Shown piece after piece: positions 1 through 7,740 of a DNA stretch of 18,797 nucleotides. Position 1 is the first letter of the stretch, and each line of letters opens with the position of its first letter. The position numbers were made by a program, and so were the translations under genes. The notes under the pieces were generated by a model, which made no database searches, was not told where the DNA came from, and saw only the letters and a program-made list of their open reading frames with translations. The stretch covers positions 51,141 to 69,937 of the forward strand of contig PBAR01000006.1 in NCBI GenBank assembly GCA_002718285.1, in the 5' to 3' direction. This stretch comes from Fidelibacterota bacterium (GTDB taxonomy: Bacteria; Marinisomatota; Marinisomatia; Marinisomatales; UBA1611).

Positions 1-8
1 AACAAAAT

Positions 9-1424
9 ATGAAGAACAAATTTAATTTATTAACATCAAAGGAATGGTTACCGTTCCAAAAATCATGGTTTCATCATATAGATAGAGAAAATCTATACGA
101 AAGTAATATTAGATTTTTTACAAAACCTGATAAAGAGAAATCAAAAATATTTTACTTTGGAATGAAATCGGATCTAATTAGAAATTTATGCAAAAAAAAT
201 CATAGTATAATCTTAGAGAAAAATGAAAAAGATCAAAATGAAATTGAATTTGCAATATTCGATTTATTAGATCATTTTGAAGATCCTTTTAACTTTAATA
301 ATTATATTAATACAAAGAGAATTGTCATTGATCTGATTGAATCTTTAAGCAATAATATACAACACAGAAAATTCATCACAATTTTTATGAAAAATCTCCA
401 ATCCGATGGAGTTTTATATCCATATGCATGGGATCTAGCAAAATCTATCAGTTCTTATTTATCACTTAAAGACGAAAAAATTGGATGTATTGAATTATCT
501 CATGATAATATTGAAAATACCACTGAGCATTTTATGACTGATAATTCTATTTATTATAGTCTTTATTTTAGAAAAGATGAATTATCAGGTTTAAAACAAT
601 TTGAAAGGAATCAATTTTTTCAATCTGTTACAAAATCTAGTGTTCCAGTAGCTTTTGAAGATGTTTTCAATTCATGGTTTATTCTTAAGCCGAAGCCTAG
701 GAAAAAGAATGAAAAACTTCATCCAGCAAAATATCCTGAAGATTTAATTGAAAAATATATCAAAGTATTTACAAAAGTAGATGATAACATATTCGATCCA
801 ATGTCTGGAACAGGCACAACACAATTAGCAGCTTTAATGACAAAAAGAAATGGATATGGATGTGAATTAAGTAAATATTTTTGTGATATCGCCAATAATA
901 GATGCCAAAATTATGTTGATTCATACAATCAAATTATTAGCAACAGTTTTAAAATATATAATGAAGATGCAAGAAACCTGGCGGAAATAAATCTTCCAAT
1001 AATTGACTATATTGTTACATCTCCTCCTTATTGGAATATGCTGAATATGGTAGGTGCTGAAAATCAGGCAAAAAGAAAGAAGCAAGGGCTGCAATTAAAC
1101 TATTCTGAATCAGAAAAGGATCTAGGTAATATACAGGACTACGATCAATTTTTAGATAACTTATATAATATATATATAGAATGTATAAAACTATTGAAAG
1201 CTGATGGATATATTACAATTATATTAAAGAATATTAAAAAGAAAGGGAATAATTATCCTTTTGCTTGGGATTTAGCTGAGCGACTTTCAAAAAAATTACT
1301 TTTAATGCCCGAGTCTGTATGGTGTCAGAATGACCTATCAATAGCTCCATACGGTTTTGGGAATACCTGGGTTAGTAATACTTTCCATACGTATTGTATA
1401 ACATTCAGAAATAATATAAGCTAA
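9..1424 (+). CDS. DNA methyltransferase (SPPY class) with degenerate duplicated N-terminal half
   Basis: 471 residues. The C-terminal half carries a complete amino-methyltransferase core: SAM-binding motif DPMSGTGTT at residues 263-271, then the catalytic SPPY tetrad at 338-341 in the context DYIVTSPPYW. The order motif I before motif IV and the SPPY tetrad suit an N4-cytosine or N6-adenine DNA methylase of the beta type. Residues about 121-190 resemble residues about 400-469: ITIFMKNL then YPYAWDLAKSIS, against ITIILKNI then YPFAWDLAERLS. Upstream of that, EFAIFDLLDHF (80-90) lines up with the DYIVTSPPYW strand but has lost SPPY, so the N-terminal half reads as a catalytically dead methyltransferase copy that may serve in target recognition or dimer-like packing (inference). 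The ATG lies 8 bases from the window edge, so an upstream start cannot be excluded, although the N-terminus looks natural. No restriction endonuclease is visible next to it; upstream is unseen. Confidence 0.88.
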   Translation: MKNKFNLLTSKEWLPFQKSWFHHIDRENLYESNIRFFTKPDKEKSKIFYFGMKSDLIRNLCKKNHSIILEKNEKDQNEIEFAIFDLLDHFEDPFNFNNYINTKRIVIDLIESLSNNIQHRKFITIFMKNLQSDGVLYPYAWDLAKSISSYLSLKDEKIGCIELSHDNIENTTEHFMTDNSIYYSLYFRKDELSGLKQFERNQFFQSVTKSSVPVAFEDVFNSWFILKPKPRKKNEKLHPAKYPEDLIEKYIKVFTKVDDNIFDPMSGTGTTQLAALMTKRNGYGCELSKYFCDIANNRCQNYVDSYNQIISNSFKIYNEDARNLAEINLPIIDYIVTSPPYWNMLNMVGAENQAKRKKQGLQLNYSESEKDLGNIQDYDQFLDNLYNIYIECIKLLKADGYITIILKNIKKKGNNYPFAWDLAERLSKKLLLMPESVWCQNDLSIAPYGFGNTWVSNTFHTYCITFRNNIS

Positions 1425-1492
1425 AATTAGACTTAAGGTTTTATTTATAATGCCCATCTTTTTTGTTTGTGGTTTGATGAGTATATTTATTT

Positions 1493-1687
1493 GTGAAAAG
1501 TAAAATTATTGTTAAAGATAATATGGGTGAGAATGTTACAGTAGATGCGGAAACATTTATAAAACATATAAAGAAATATCATTCTTATGGTATTAGCATT
1601 CACGAAGAAAGAGGATATTACTTTACCGTAGATGATGATTTCAGGAAAATGTTAAAACTGAAAATTAAAACTGCGAAAAACAATTAA
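1493..1687 (+). CDS. Small hypothetical protein (64 aa)
   Basis: I do not recognise the family. The product is soluble, with no signal peptide or membrane segment. It has a beta-rich start (KIIVKDNMGENVTV), a short helix (ETFIKHIKKY) and an acidic strand segment (YYFTVDDDF) before a basic tail. The chosen start is GTG at 1493, which gives the full N-terminal strand. An internal ATG at 1523 would cut it to 54 residues. No clear Shine-Dalgarno sequence precedes either start. It lies 68 bases after the DNA methyltransferase gene and 58 bases before another methyltransferase gene, on the same strand, so it could be co-transcribed. Codon use and composition match the neighbours, which favours a real gene. 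Confidence 0.6.
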   Translation: MKSKIIVKDNMGENVTVDAETFIKHIKKYHSYGISIHEERGYYFTVDDDFRKMLKLKIKTAKNN

Positions 1688-1745
1688 ATCTATATAAATC
1701 GAAATTTTTGATCTTAGTATTCTGTATTTGAAATAAAGTTTATCC

Positions 1746-2336
1746 ATGAATAAAACTATTGATTATTATAATAATAATGCTGAAGAATTTTTTAAGAATA
1801 CTTTGAAGATTAAATTAAATGACCTATACAATAAATTTCTAGAATATATTCCTGTAGGAGGAAGATTACTGGATTTAGGGTGTGGTTCAGGAAGAGACAC
1901 CCTATACTTTTTAGAAAATGGATATGATGTAACTTCATTAGATGGTTCTCAAAAAATGGTGCAATTGAGTTCAGAATTAACGAAAAAGAAAACGTTATTC
2001 ATGAGAATTGAAGATATCGATTTTCAAAATCAATTTGATGGCATTTGGGCTTGTGCTTCATTATTACACATTAAAAAAAATATTACAGAAAATATTTATA
2101 GTATTTTGTGCGATGCTCTAATTGATAAAGGAATATTATATGCTTCTTACAGATATGGACGAGGGGCAAGTACGCTTGAAGGAAGATACTATAATAATTA
2201 TGATGAAAAATCCTTTACTAAAATGATAGAAAATGTTGAAAGATTGCATGCAATTACCTATTGGATTACAAATGATATGAGACCCGATATCCAAGATGAA
2301 CAATGGCTAAATATATTACTGAAAAAAACGATATAG
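1746..2336 (+). CDS. Class I SAM-dependent methyltransferase
   Basis: 196 residues with a Rossmann-like methyltransferase fold. Motif I is LLDLGCGSGRD (41-51), the acidic ribose-binding residue is D66 at the end of the next strand (VTSLDGS), and the post-motif strand is FDGIWACASLLH (97-108). This places it with the Methyltransf_11/25 and TehB-like small-molecule methyltransferases rather than nucleic-acid methylases, because there is no (D/N/S)PPY motif. The N-terminus MNKTIDYYNNNAEEFF is the helical lid typical of such enzymes, which supports the ATG at 1746. The substrate cannot be read from the sequence. It is about 200 bases upstream of the oxidoreductase gene and is probably not tightly coupled to it. 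Confidence 0.85.
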   Translation: MNKTIDYYNNNAEEFFKNTLKIKLNDLYNKFLEYIPVGGRLLDLGCGSGRDTLYFLENGYDVTSLDGSQKMVQLSSELTKKKTLFMRIEDIDFQNQFDGIWACASLLHIKKNITENIYSILCDALIDKGILYASYRYGRGASTLEGRYYNNYDEKSFTKMIENVERLHAITYWITNDMRPDIQDEQWLNILLKKTI

Positions 2337-2362
2337 TAATCAATAAAAATAAAGGATGATTT

Positions 2363-2458
2363 ATGAACAAATTTGGTAATCCTAAATTTGGTATAACTAA
2401 AATTATTAATGGAAGTAGTGTAAATGAAATTACACCAAAATTAGAAGATGCACTTTAA
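2363..2458 (+). CDS. Possible 31-aa ORF with good ribosome binding site
   Basis: An ATG at 2363 opens 31 codons ending in TAA at 2458. It is preceded by AAAGGA at 2350-2355, a good Shine-Dalgarno match at suitable spacing, which is better than most genes in this window have. The peptide begins MNKFGNPKFGITKIING and ends LEDAL. It has no membrane segment and I do not recognise it. After the stop the same frame continues for 11 codons (IVGFGKNCLEY) to another stop, so it may be the head of a decayed longer gene instead of an intact small protein. It fills much of the 200-base gap between the methyltransferase and oxidoreductase genes. Confidence 0.35.
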   Translation: MNKFGNPKFGITKIINGSSVNEITPKLEDAL

Positions 2459-2537
2459 ATTGTAGGATTTGGTAAGAACTGCTTGGAGTATTAATTCTTT
2501 AGCAGCATTATGAATATTATAGCATATAAATAATAAT

Positions 2538-3656
2538 ATGGAAAAAGTGTTAATAGTAGGGGTTGGAGATCTTGGCTCTCATCTTTTAGAGTTTATTGCC
2601 CGAGATGATAATAATCTAGAATGGATTATAGGTGACTTAGATATAAACAAAGTAAAACTATTATGCAACAATGCAACTATTGGTGCAGCTCATCATGGGA
2701 AAAATCCAGTTTTAGTTCCAAAAAAAATAGATTTATTAGAAATAGATAAAACAGCTAATTTAATAAAAAAAGAAAAGCCTATCGCTGTTATCAATTGTAC
2801 AGTATTGCATACTTGGCATTTGATTCGAAAACTTCCTGAAAATATTTATAAAAAGATAAGTTCTGCAGGATTAGGTGCCTGGTTACCGTGCCAATTAACA
2901 TTGGCTATGTATCTTGCAAGGGCCATAAAAGAATCTGGAGAAAATCCATATTATATAAACACATCATTATCATGTTTAACAAATCCTGTTATGGGGAAAA
3001 TTGGCCTTGCTCCCACAATTGGTGTAGGAAATATTGATCTTATTGCTCCGGCCATTATTATTTATTTAAGTAAAAAAACTGGCATTGATAGATCAAAAAT
3101 TGATATTCGCTTGGTATGCCATCATCAACATTGGGTATATCCGCGTGAAGCAGGTTATAAGGGAGGTGCTCCATATTTTTTAAAAATTATGATTAATGGA
3201 GAAGTTGTAACAGATCAGTTTAATACAGATATAATTATGTATGAATCGGTCAAGATGTATCCAGAAGGATTATCTTTTACAACTGTATCAGCATCATCCG
3301 CTATCAAAAATCTTAAAGCATTAATTTATAATCAAGGGATTTTGACTCATTCACCAGGGCCAAATGGTCTTCCAGGTGGATATCCAGTAATATTGAGTGC
3401 ATATGGAGCAGAGATTCATCTTCCAAATGAAATTACGATAGAACAAGCTATCAGAATAAATGAAGACTCAGGGAAGCTTGATTCAATAGAAGAAATAAAA
3501 GATGATGGAACAGTTATTTTTACAGAATATGCTTATAATATTATGAAAGAAGTTCTGGGTTTTGATTGCCGCTCATTTACTCCAAATCAATCAAAAAATC
3601 TAGCTTTTGAACAAATGGTTCTTTTTAAAGAATTGGCTAATAAATACATCAAATGA
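2538..3656 (+). CDS. Saccharopine dehydrogenase-like NAD(P)-binding oxidoreductase
   Basis: 372 residues. An N-terminal Rossmann dinucleotide fold is clear: VLIVGVGDLGSH (4-15) contains GxGxxG, and the second strand WIIGDLD (30-36) ends in acidic residues, which usually favours NAD over NADP (inference). The following segment KPIAVINCTVLHTWHLI matches the strand and helix seen in saccharopine-dehydrogenase-like and other amino-acid oxidoreductases. The C-terminal half (GLPGGYPVILS, DDGTVIFTEYAYNIM) has the look of a catalytic and oligomerisation domain, but I cannot assign a substrate. It starts at ATG 2538 and ends 18 bases before the membrane acyltransferase gene, so the two very probably form one transcription unit. 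Opine- or saccharopine-type chemistry is only a family-level guess. Confidence 0.7.
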   Translation: MEKVLIVGVGDLGSHLLEFIARDDNNLEWIIGDLDINKVKLLCNNATIGAAHHGKNPVLVPKKIDLLEIDKTANLIKKEKPIAVINCTVLHTWHLIRKLPENIYKKISSAGLGAWLPCQLTLAMYLARAIKESGENPYYINTSLSCLTNPVMGKIGLAPTIGVGNIDLIAPAIIIYLSKKTGIDRSKIDIRLVCHHQHWVYPREAGYKGGAPYFLKIMINGEVVTDQFNTDIIMYESVKMYPEGLSFTTVSASSAIKNLKALIYNQGILTHSPGPNGLPGGYPVILSAYGAEIHLPNEITIEQAIRINEDSGKLDSIEEIKDDGTVIFTEYAYNIMKEVLGFDCRSFTPNQSKNLAFEQMVLFKELANKYIK

Positions 3657-3674
3657 AGTTATTTAAAAGGGATT

Positions 3675-4874
3675 TTGAATAATTTAACTAACAGAGTTTT
3701 AAGTATTGACGTTTTTAGAGGACTAACAATGTTTCTAATGATATGGGTAAATGATTTCTGGACTTTGACGAATATTCCAAAATGGTTGATCCATGCAAAA
3801 TATGGTGAAGATTACCTTGGATTTTCTGACCTAATATTTCCTTGGTTTCTTTTTATTGTGGGATTATCTATTCCTTATGCTATAGAGAATCGCATTAGCC
3901 AAGGACAAAAGTCAATCATAATCTGGATACATATCCTTTTTCGAACAATAGCTCTGATAATTATGGGACTTTTTCATATGAATATGGAAACCTACAATCA
4001 CGATGTATCAATTATATCAAAACCTATTTTTACCATTATTTGTACAATAGCAATTTTTTCTATATGGAATAAATATCCAAAAAATAAAAATGATAATAAG
4101 TCAATATTTAGATATAGATCTATTATTGGAATATTTATTCTAGCCTGTCTGTTTATTATCTATAAAGGTAAAGGGAATGACGGATCTGAAATAGGTTTTA
4201 GCATTCATTGGTGGGGTATTCTTGGTTTAATTGGGTGGGTCTATATTATTGCGGCGTCTTTATATTTGATTTTTAGAAAATCCACACTTGCAGCGGTCAT
4301 TCTATTCACTGCTTGCATAATTTTGAATATTGTATCTAGTCTAGGATATTCATATAATATTTTTTCATGGCAAAATAGCAACTGGATCCCTGGTAATGGC
4401 GGGCTGCAGGGATTGGCATTTGGAGGTATTATAACTTCTTTATTATTGAAAAAATACGATATATCAAAGAATATAAGGAAATTCTATACTTTACTTTCTA
4501 TAATAGCAATTATCGCATTTTTTTCAGGCCTATTTCTTCGAAAATATTTTATAATAAATAAAATCAGCGGAACACCATCCTGGATATTAATTTCATTATC
4601 TTCATCGATACTTATTTTTACTTTGCTCCACTGGATAACCGATTTAAAGGGGAAAATAAACTGGTATAAACCTATAAATACCGCAGGTACTGATACTTTA
4701 ACATGTTACCTGGTCCCATATATTTACTACAGTGCTGGTACTATTTTGGGAATTCAAATGCCAGTATTCTTACGTACCGGTATAATTGGGTTAACGAAAT
4801 CAATCTTATTTTCTTTTATAATCATTTGGATTGCTAGGCTCCTTAGGACAAAGAATATTAGATTAATCATTTGA
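3675..4874 (+). CDS. HGSNAT/DUF5009-like multi-pass membrane acyltransferase
   Basis: 399 residues, strongly hydrophobic, about ten membrane segments. The N-terminal signature RVLSIDVFRGLTMFLMIWVND (7-27) and the following IHAKYGEDYLGFSDLIFPW then FLFIVGLSI (39-66) are characteristic of the heparan-alpha-glucosaminide N-acetyltransferase-like family (DUF5009/DUF1624, YeiB-related). H40 sits in the conserved HAxxxG segment where the family's acetyl-accepting histidine is expected. The role is probably transfer of acetyl groups from cytoplasmic acetyl-CoA to an extracytoplasmic amino sugar, inferred from the family. The start is a TTG at 3675 just after AAAAGGGA; the protein begins NNLTNRVLSIDVFRG, the usual distance from the N-terminus. 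It sits 18 bases behind the oxidoreductase gene. Confidence 0.85.
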   Translation: MNNLTNRVLSIDVFRGLTMFLMIWVNDFWTLTNIPKWLIHAKYGEDYLGFSDLIFPWFLFIVGLSIPYAIENRISQGQKSIIIWIHILFRTIALIIMGLFHMNMETYNHDVSIISKPIFTIICTIAIFSIWNKYPKNKNDNKSIFRYRSIIGIFILACLFIIYKGKGNDGSEIGFSIHWWGILGLIGWVYIIAASLYLIFRKSTLAAVILFTACIILNIVSSLGYSYNIFSWQNSNWIPGNGGLQGLAFGGIITSLLLKKYDISKNIRKFYTLLSIIAIIAFFSGLFLRKYFIINKISGTPSWILISLSSSILIFTLLHWITDLKGKINWYKPINTAGTDTLTCYLVPYIYYSAGTILGIQMPVFLRTGIIGLTKSILFSFIIIWIARLLRTKNIRLII

Positions 4875-5000
4875 ATAATAATCAATTTAAATTCGATAGT
4901 TTTTGGTTAATTAAAGTATGAAATTCATTTTAAAATCTTTAAGAATGTAGTTAGTTATGTTTATGAATATGATTATAATTTGCTAATTAAATCATCTGTT

Positions 5001-6029
5001 ATGTCAAAATTCTTTTCATTACCTATTTTTATAATCTCATCTTTTATATCTGCTGATGAAATTTCCACTATTGAAGGAAATGTTACCCATTTTAATAATA
5101 GTAATTTGAGGACTTGTCCAAATGTTGTGGATTCATGCATATATATTTGCAGTGATGCTAATACCAATCCATGTCAGCCAGAGAATATTTATTCAATTGC
5201 AATAGATACTATTGCAGGTATTTCAGATTCAGAAGGTTCACGCTATCGTATTTACTTTCCATGGGAGTATAATGGTATGAATGCTAATAAATTTAAGGTT
5301 ACAGCATCATGGCCATGTTTAAGCCCAACAGCTGTTGCTGCAATTGGAAATTATGCTTTTTGGGATGTTATTGGGAATGAAGCTTGTCCAGGTACCGTTC
5401 AAGGTTCTATATGGTATGGTGATGATTGTGAAGATAGCCTTGGCAATATAGGAGCTGATCATTGCAGTGAACTGGTGGGAAGATTTTGTTTTGCTCCAGG
5501 AGACACACTAGATTGGCCCGAAGTATCAGACCAAAGTATTTGGAATGATGTTTGTAATTCCTGCTGGATGTCTTCAGCAGCATGGGACGATTATAGCACT
5601 TACGAATACTCTGACAGCTTATTGTTCCCGGAAAACTGTGATTATTTTGATCATTGTCACCACAGTACTCCAGAAAACATATTATGTGGCATTGGATATC
5701 ATGATGGAAATGATTCAAGTCAAACAACGATAATTGAAAAGAGTAATTCACCAAGTTATCATATTTATGCACCATATCCTAATCCATTCAACTCAACAGT
5801 AACTTTACGATATGACCTACAAAGTGAGGAGACGGTAAGTATAATTATTTACGATATGATGGGAAGAGAAATCCTTAGATTACTTAAAGGGCAACAGACT
5901 ATTGGTCAAAAGTCAGTTAAATGGAATGGGAATAATAATAATAATGAATCAGTTTCAGCTGGAGTTTATATCTATTCGATAGAAATTGGCAGGTACAGAA
6001 AGACAAAAAAAATTATTATTTTAAAATAG
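5001..6029 (+). CDS. Secreted cysteine-rich protein with T9SS-type C-terminal sorting domain
   Basis: 342 residues from the ATG at 5001, which gives a compact signal peptide (MSKFFSLPIFIISSFISADE). A longer reading from TTG 4980 adds seven residues that spoil this. The middle region holds about 14 cysteines, which suggests disulphides outside the cell, and has no enzyme motif I recognise. The last ~85 residues form a classic type A sorting domain: YAPYPNPFNSTVTLRYDL, then IIIYDMMGREI, KWNG, and SAGVYIYSI near the end. This marks the protein for export through the type IX secretion system, with attachment or release at the cell surface. A loop of the domain contains five consecutive AAT codons (5931-5945), a small in-frame microsatellite. 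An independent gene; flanking genes are 126 and 62 bases away. Confidence 0.85.
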   Translation: MSKFFSLPIFIISSFISADEISTIEGNVTHFNNSNLRTCPNVVDSCIYICSDANTNPCQPENIYSIAIDTIAGISDSEGSRYRIYFPWEYNGMNANKFKVTASWPCLSPTAVAAIGNYAFWDVIGNEACPGTVQGSIWYGDDCEDSLGNIGADHCSELVGRFCFAPGDTLDWPEVSDQSIWNDVCNSCWMSSAAWDDYSTYEYSDSLLFPENCDYFDHCHHSTPENILCGIGYHDGNDSSQTTIIEKSNSPSYHIYAPYPNPFNSTVTLRYDLQSEETVSIIIYDMMGREILRLLKGQQTIGQKSVKWNGNNNNNESVSAGVYIYSIEIGRYRKTKKIIILK

Positions 6030-6091
6030 CGAAAAATAATATTCTAAGGATAAAAATTATTATTTTCATGCTAAAGGATAATCTAAGCTAA

Positions 6092-6703
6092 ATGAAGTCA
6101 GCAATTACAGTATTTAATGATTGGGTAAAATCCAATAAAGATGATGGAATGCAAAAGGCCCACGCTCCTGCCGTAATGGATATGATACAGTTTAGTATAT
6201 CTTCTTTAAATAAATCATTTTCTTTTATTGATGCAGGATGCGGAAATGGCTGGGTTGTACGCTATATGAATAGTCAAATATTATGTAACAGTGCACTAGG
6301 CATAGATGGGGCAGATGAGATGATAAAAAAAGCAAAAAAATTAGATCGTAAAGGAATGTATATATTATCTGATCTATTGGATTTCATACCCGAAGAAAAA
6401 GTAGACTTAGTCTTTAGTATGGAAGTTTTTTATTATTTGAATAACCCCTCAGAACTTGTAAATAGTATTGAAAAATATTGGCTAAAGTCTGGAGGAAGAT
6501 TAATAATTGGTTTAGATTATTATAAAGAAAATAAAGATTGTTATAATTGGCCTGAACACGTAGGAACTCCAATGAAAATGTTATCAGTCCTCGAATGGGT
6601 AGATATTTTTCAATTATCTGGATTAACAAATGTTAAATATTGGCAGTCTTGTTCCAATAATGATTTTATTGGAACACTTGTAATAACTGGCGAGTCTGTT
6701 TAA
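6092..6703 (+). CDS. Class I SAM-dependent methyltransferase (type 11-like)
   Basis: 203 residues. SAM-binding motif I is FIDAGCGNGWVVRYM (45-59), the acidic residue after the second strand is D72 (ALGIDGADEM), and the fourth strand plus helix reads VDLVFSMEVFYYLNNP (104-119). The next conserved strand is GGRLIIGLDYY (134-144). There is no nucleic-acid methylase PPY motif, so a small molecule or protein is the likely substrate. It is not a close copy of the methyltransferase at 1746-2336; the two share only the fold. The AAAGGA at 6073-6078 is rather far from the ATG. It stands 62 bases after the T9SS cargo gene and 110 bases before the lipoprotein run, with no firm sign of co-regulation. Confidence 0.85.
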   Translation: MKSAITVFNDWVKSNKDDGMQKAHAPAVMDMIQFSISSLNKSFSFIDAGCGNGWVVRYMNSQILCNSALGIDGADEMIKKAKKLDRKGMYILSDLLDFIPEEKVDLVFSMEVFYYLNNPSELVNSIEKYWLKSGGRLIIGLDYYKENKDCYNWPEHVGTPMKMLSVLEWVDIFQLSGLTNVKYWQSCSNNDFIGTLVITGESV

Positions 6704-6771
6704 ATATTATCTTTGTTATATATATATATTCGGAGATGTTTCATTTTTAATAAAGTAATATATTATATGGT

Positions 6772-6795
6772 TTAGAAAGGTATTTTCTATTGAAA
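6772..6795 (+). repeat. 24-base palindromic element, copy 1
   Basis: The segment has the form TTAGAAA, five bases, TTTCTA, then TTGAAA. It differs at two of 24 positions from a second copy at 8628-8651. Six-base arms (TAGAAA and TTTCTA) are self-complementary. It lies upstream of the lipoprotein gene starting at 6814. In this copy the position matching the second copy's ATG start codon reads TTG and opens only a short frame that stops before 6814. It may be an operator, or a relic of a duplicated gene start. Confidence 0.45.
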
Positions 6796-6813
6796 TGGAA
6801 GATTGATTAAAAT

Positions 6814-7698
6814 ATGATAAATGTAATGAGGGTATTATTTATTCTAACATTTGTTTTCTATGGCTGTAACAAAGAAGAAAATGATAATATTTCAATCTTA
6901 CCTAACGTCCCACCCTTAAAGGCATATTCTTGCGATAGTGATAGTATTCCCATTTCTATCAATGCTAAAAATGCATTAATGGAATCTGGAATGTCTAATT
7001 GTATGATGCCTTTTGGCGTTTTAATAAGTGCAGATAAAAATATGCCGATATTATATCTGGAAATGGCAGGAAAAATATTAGCAGAAATGCTTGATCAAGA
7101 TTTAGATGGTTTCATGGATGATAGTTCATTATTTAAATATATCTCAAAGTGGGAATCAGCATGGCTGGCGATGCCTACGGATTATAACAAGTGGGAAACG
7201 CAACAATTACCAATCCTTTCTAACCGACTTGGATATGATATTATTATTCCTAGCTGGTGGATGGGAACAATAGCATCACAGCCAAATAAGCGTGCAATAG
7301 CTGTTATGGTTGAAGAGATTACACATTTTTTAACACAGTTTGGATACAGCCCTCGATATCCTGAAAAATTTGGAGTTGATGATTGGTCATCTATAATTGC
7401 AAAAGAAACCAGGAATGCTCAATGTGTATGGTGGCAGCACCCTGAAAATGAATGTCCAAACAGCCCAGCTCAAATAAATGGAGATTGCTCTCAACCCAAT
7501 TGCGATGTAGTTGAATTTTATCATCAGGTGCTTATTTTACGTGCTGGAATGGAACCAGGATGGTTAGGTATGAATTTTCCATCTACCTCTGCTGAATTAG
7601 AAGATGTTTTAAGTGAAGAAATAACTGAATTAATGGATGACCAAAAATATCACCAGCTCAAAACTCCTTTAACTTTTAGCTATCCCTTGGAAAATTAA
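6814..7698 (+). CDS. Putative lipoprotein with EF-hand-like loop and EExxH motif
   Basis: 294 residues. An N-terminal hydrophobic stretch ends in FYGC (cysteine 18), a plausible lipoprotein signal although the lipobox is not canonical; starting at the internal Met5 would leave the signal intact. After the membrane anchor, DQDLDGFMDD (94-103) places acidic residues at positions 1, 3, 5 and 9 of an EF-hand-like calcium loop. Further on, VMVEEITHFLTQFGY (165-178) contains an EExxH helix and is followed by an acid- and tryptophan-rich region. This resembles a metallopeptidase helix but lacks HExxH, so catalytic activity is doubtful. Six cysteines lie in the exported part. I do not recognise a named family. 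It heads a three-gene run with the hydrolase (42-base gap) and the DUF4920 gene. Confidence 0.75.
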   Translation: MINVMRVLFILTFVFYGCNKEENDNISILPNVPPLKAYSCDSDSIPISINAKNALMESGMSNCMMPFGVLISADKNMPILYLEMAGKILAEMLDQDLDGFMDDSSLFKYISKWESAWLAMPTDYNKWETQQLPILSNRLGYDIIIPSWWMGTIASQPNKRAIAVMVEEITHFLTQFGYSPRYPEKFGVDDWSSIIAKETRNAQCVWWQHPENECPNSPAQINGDCSQPNCDVVEFYHQVLILRAGMEPGWLGMNFPSTSAELEDVLSEEITELMDDQKYHQLKTPLTFSYPLEN

Positions 7699-7740
7699 TT
7701 GAAAACTGAAGAGAAATGGGATATGGGGTGTTTTTTTATT

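Noticed and set aside
1..2336. Restriction-modification or defence island around the DNA methyltransferase
   Set aside because: Downstream genes are a 64-residue unknown and a small-molecule methyltransferase, with no nuclease, helicase or ATPase; only sequence upstream of the window could change this.
4919..4990. Start-like ATGs (MKFILKSLRM, then MFMNMIIIC) ahead of the T9SS cargo gene
   Set aside because: Both frames stop after about ten codons; they look like chance hydrophobic codons in AT-rich DNA, not a second signal peptide or pseudogene.
5407..5775. Minus-strand 122-codon frame opposite the T9SS cargo
   Set aside because: It is antisense to a gene with a signal peptide and sorting domain and shows no protein-like motif of its own.
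6033..6069. AT-only inverted stretch (AAAATAAT and ATTATTTT) after the T9SS cargo gene
   Set aside because: Arms contain no G-C pairs and match chance expectation in this composition; not called as a terminator.
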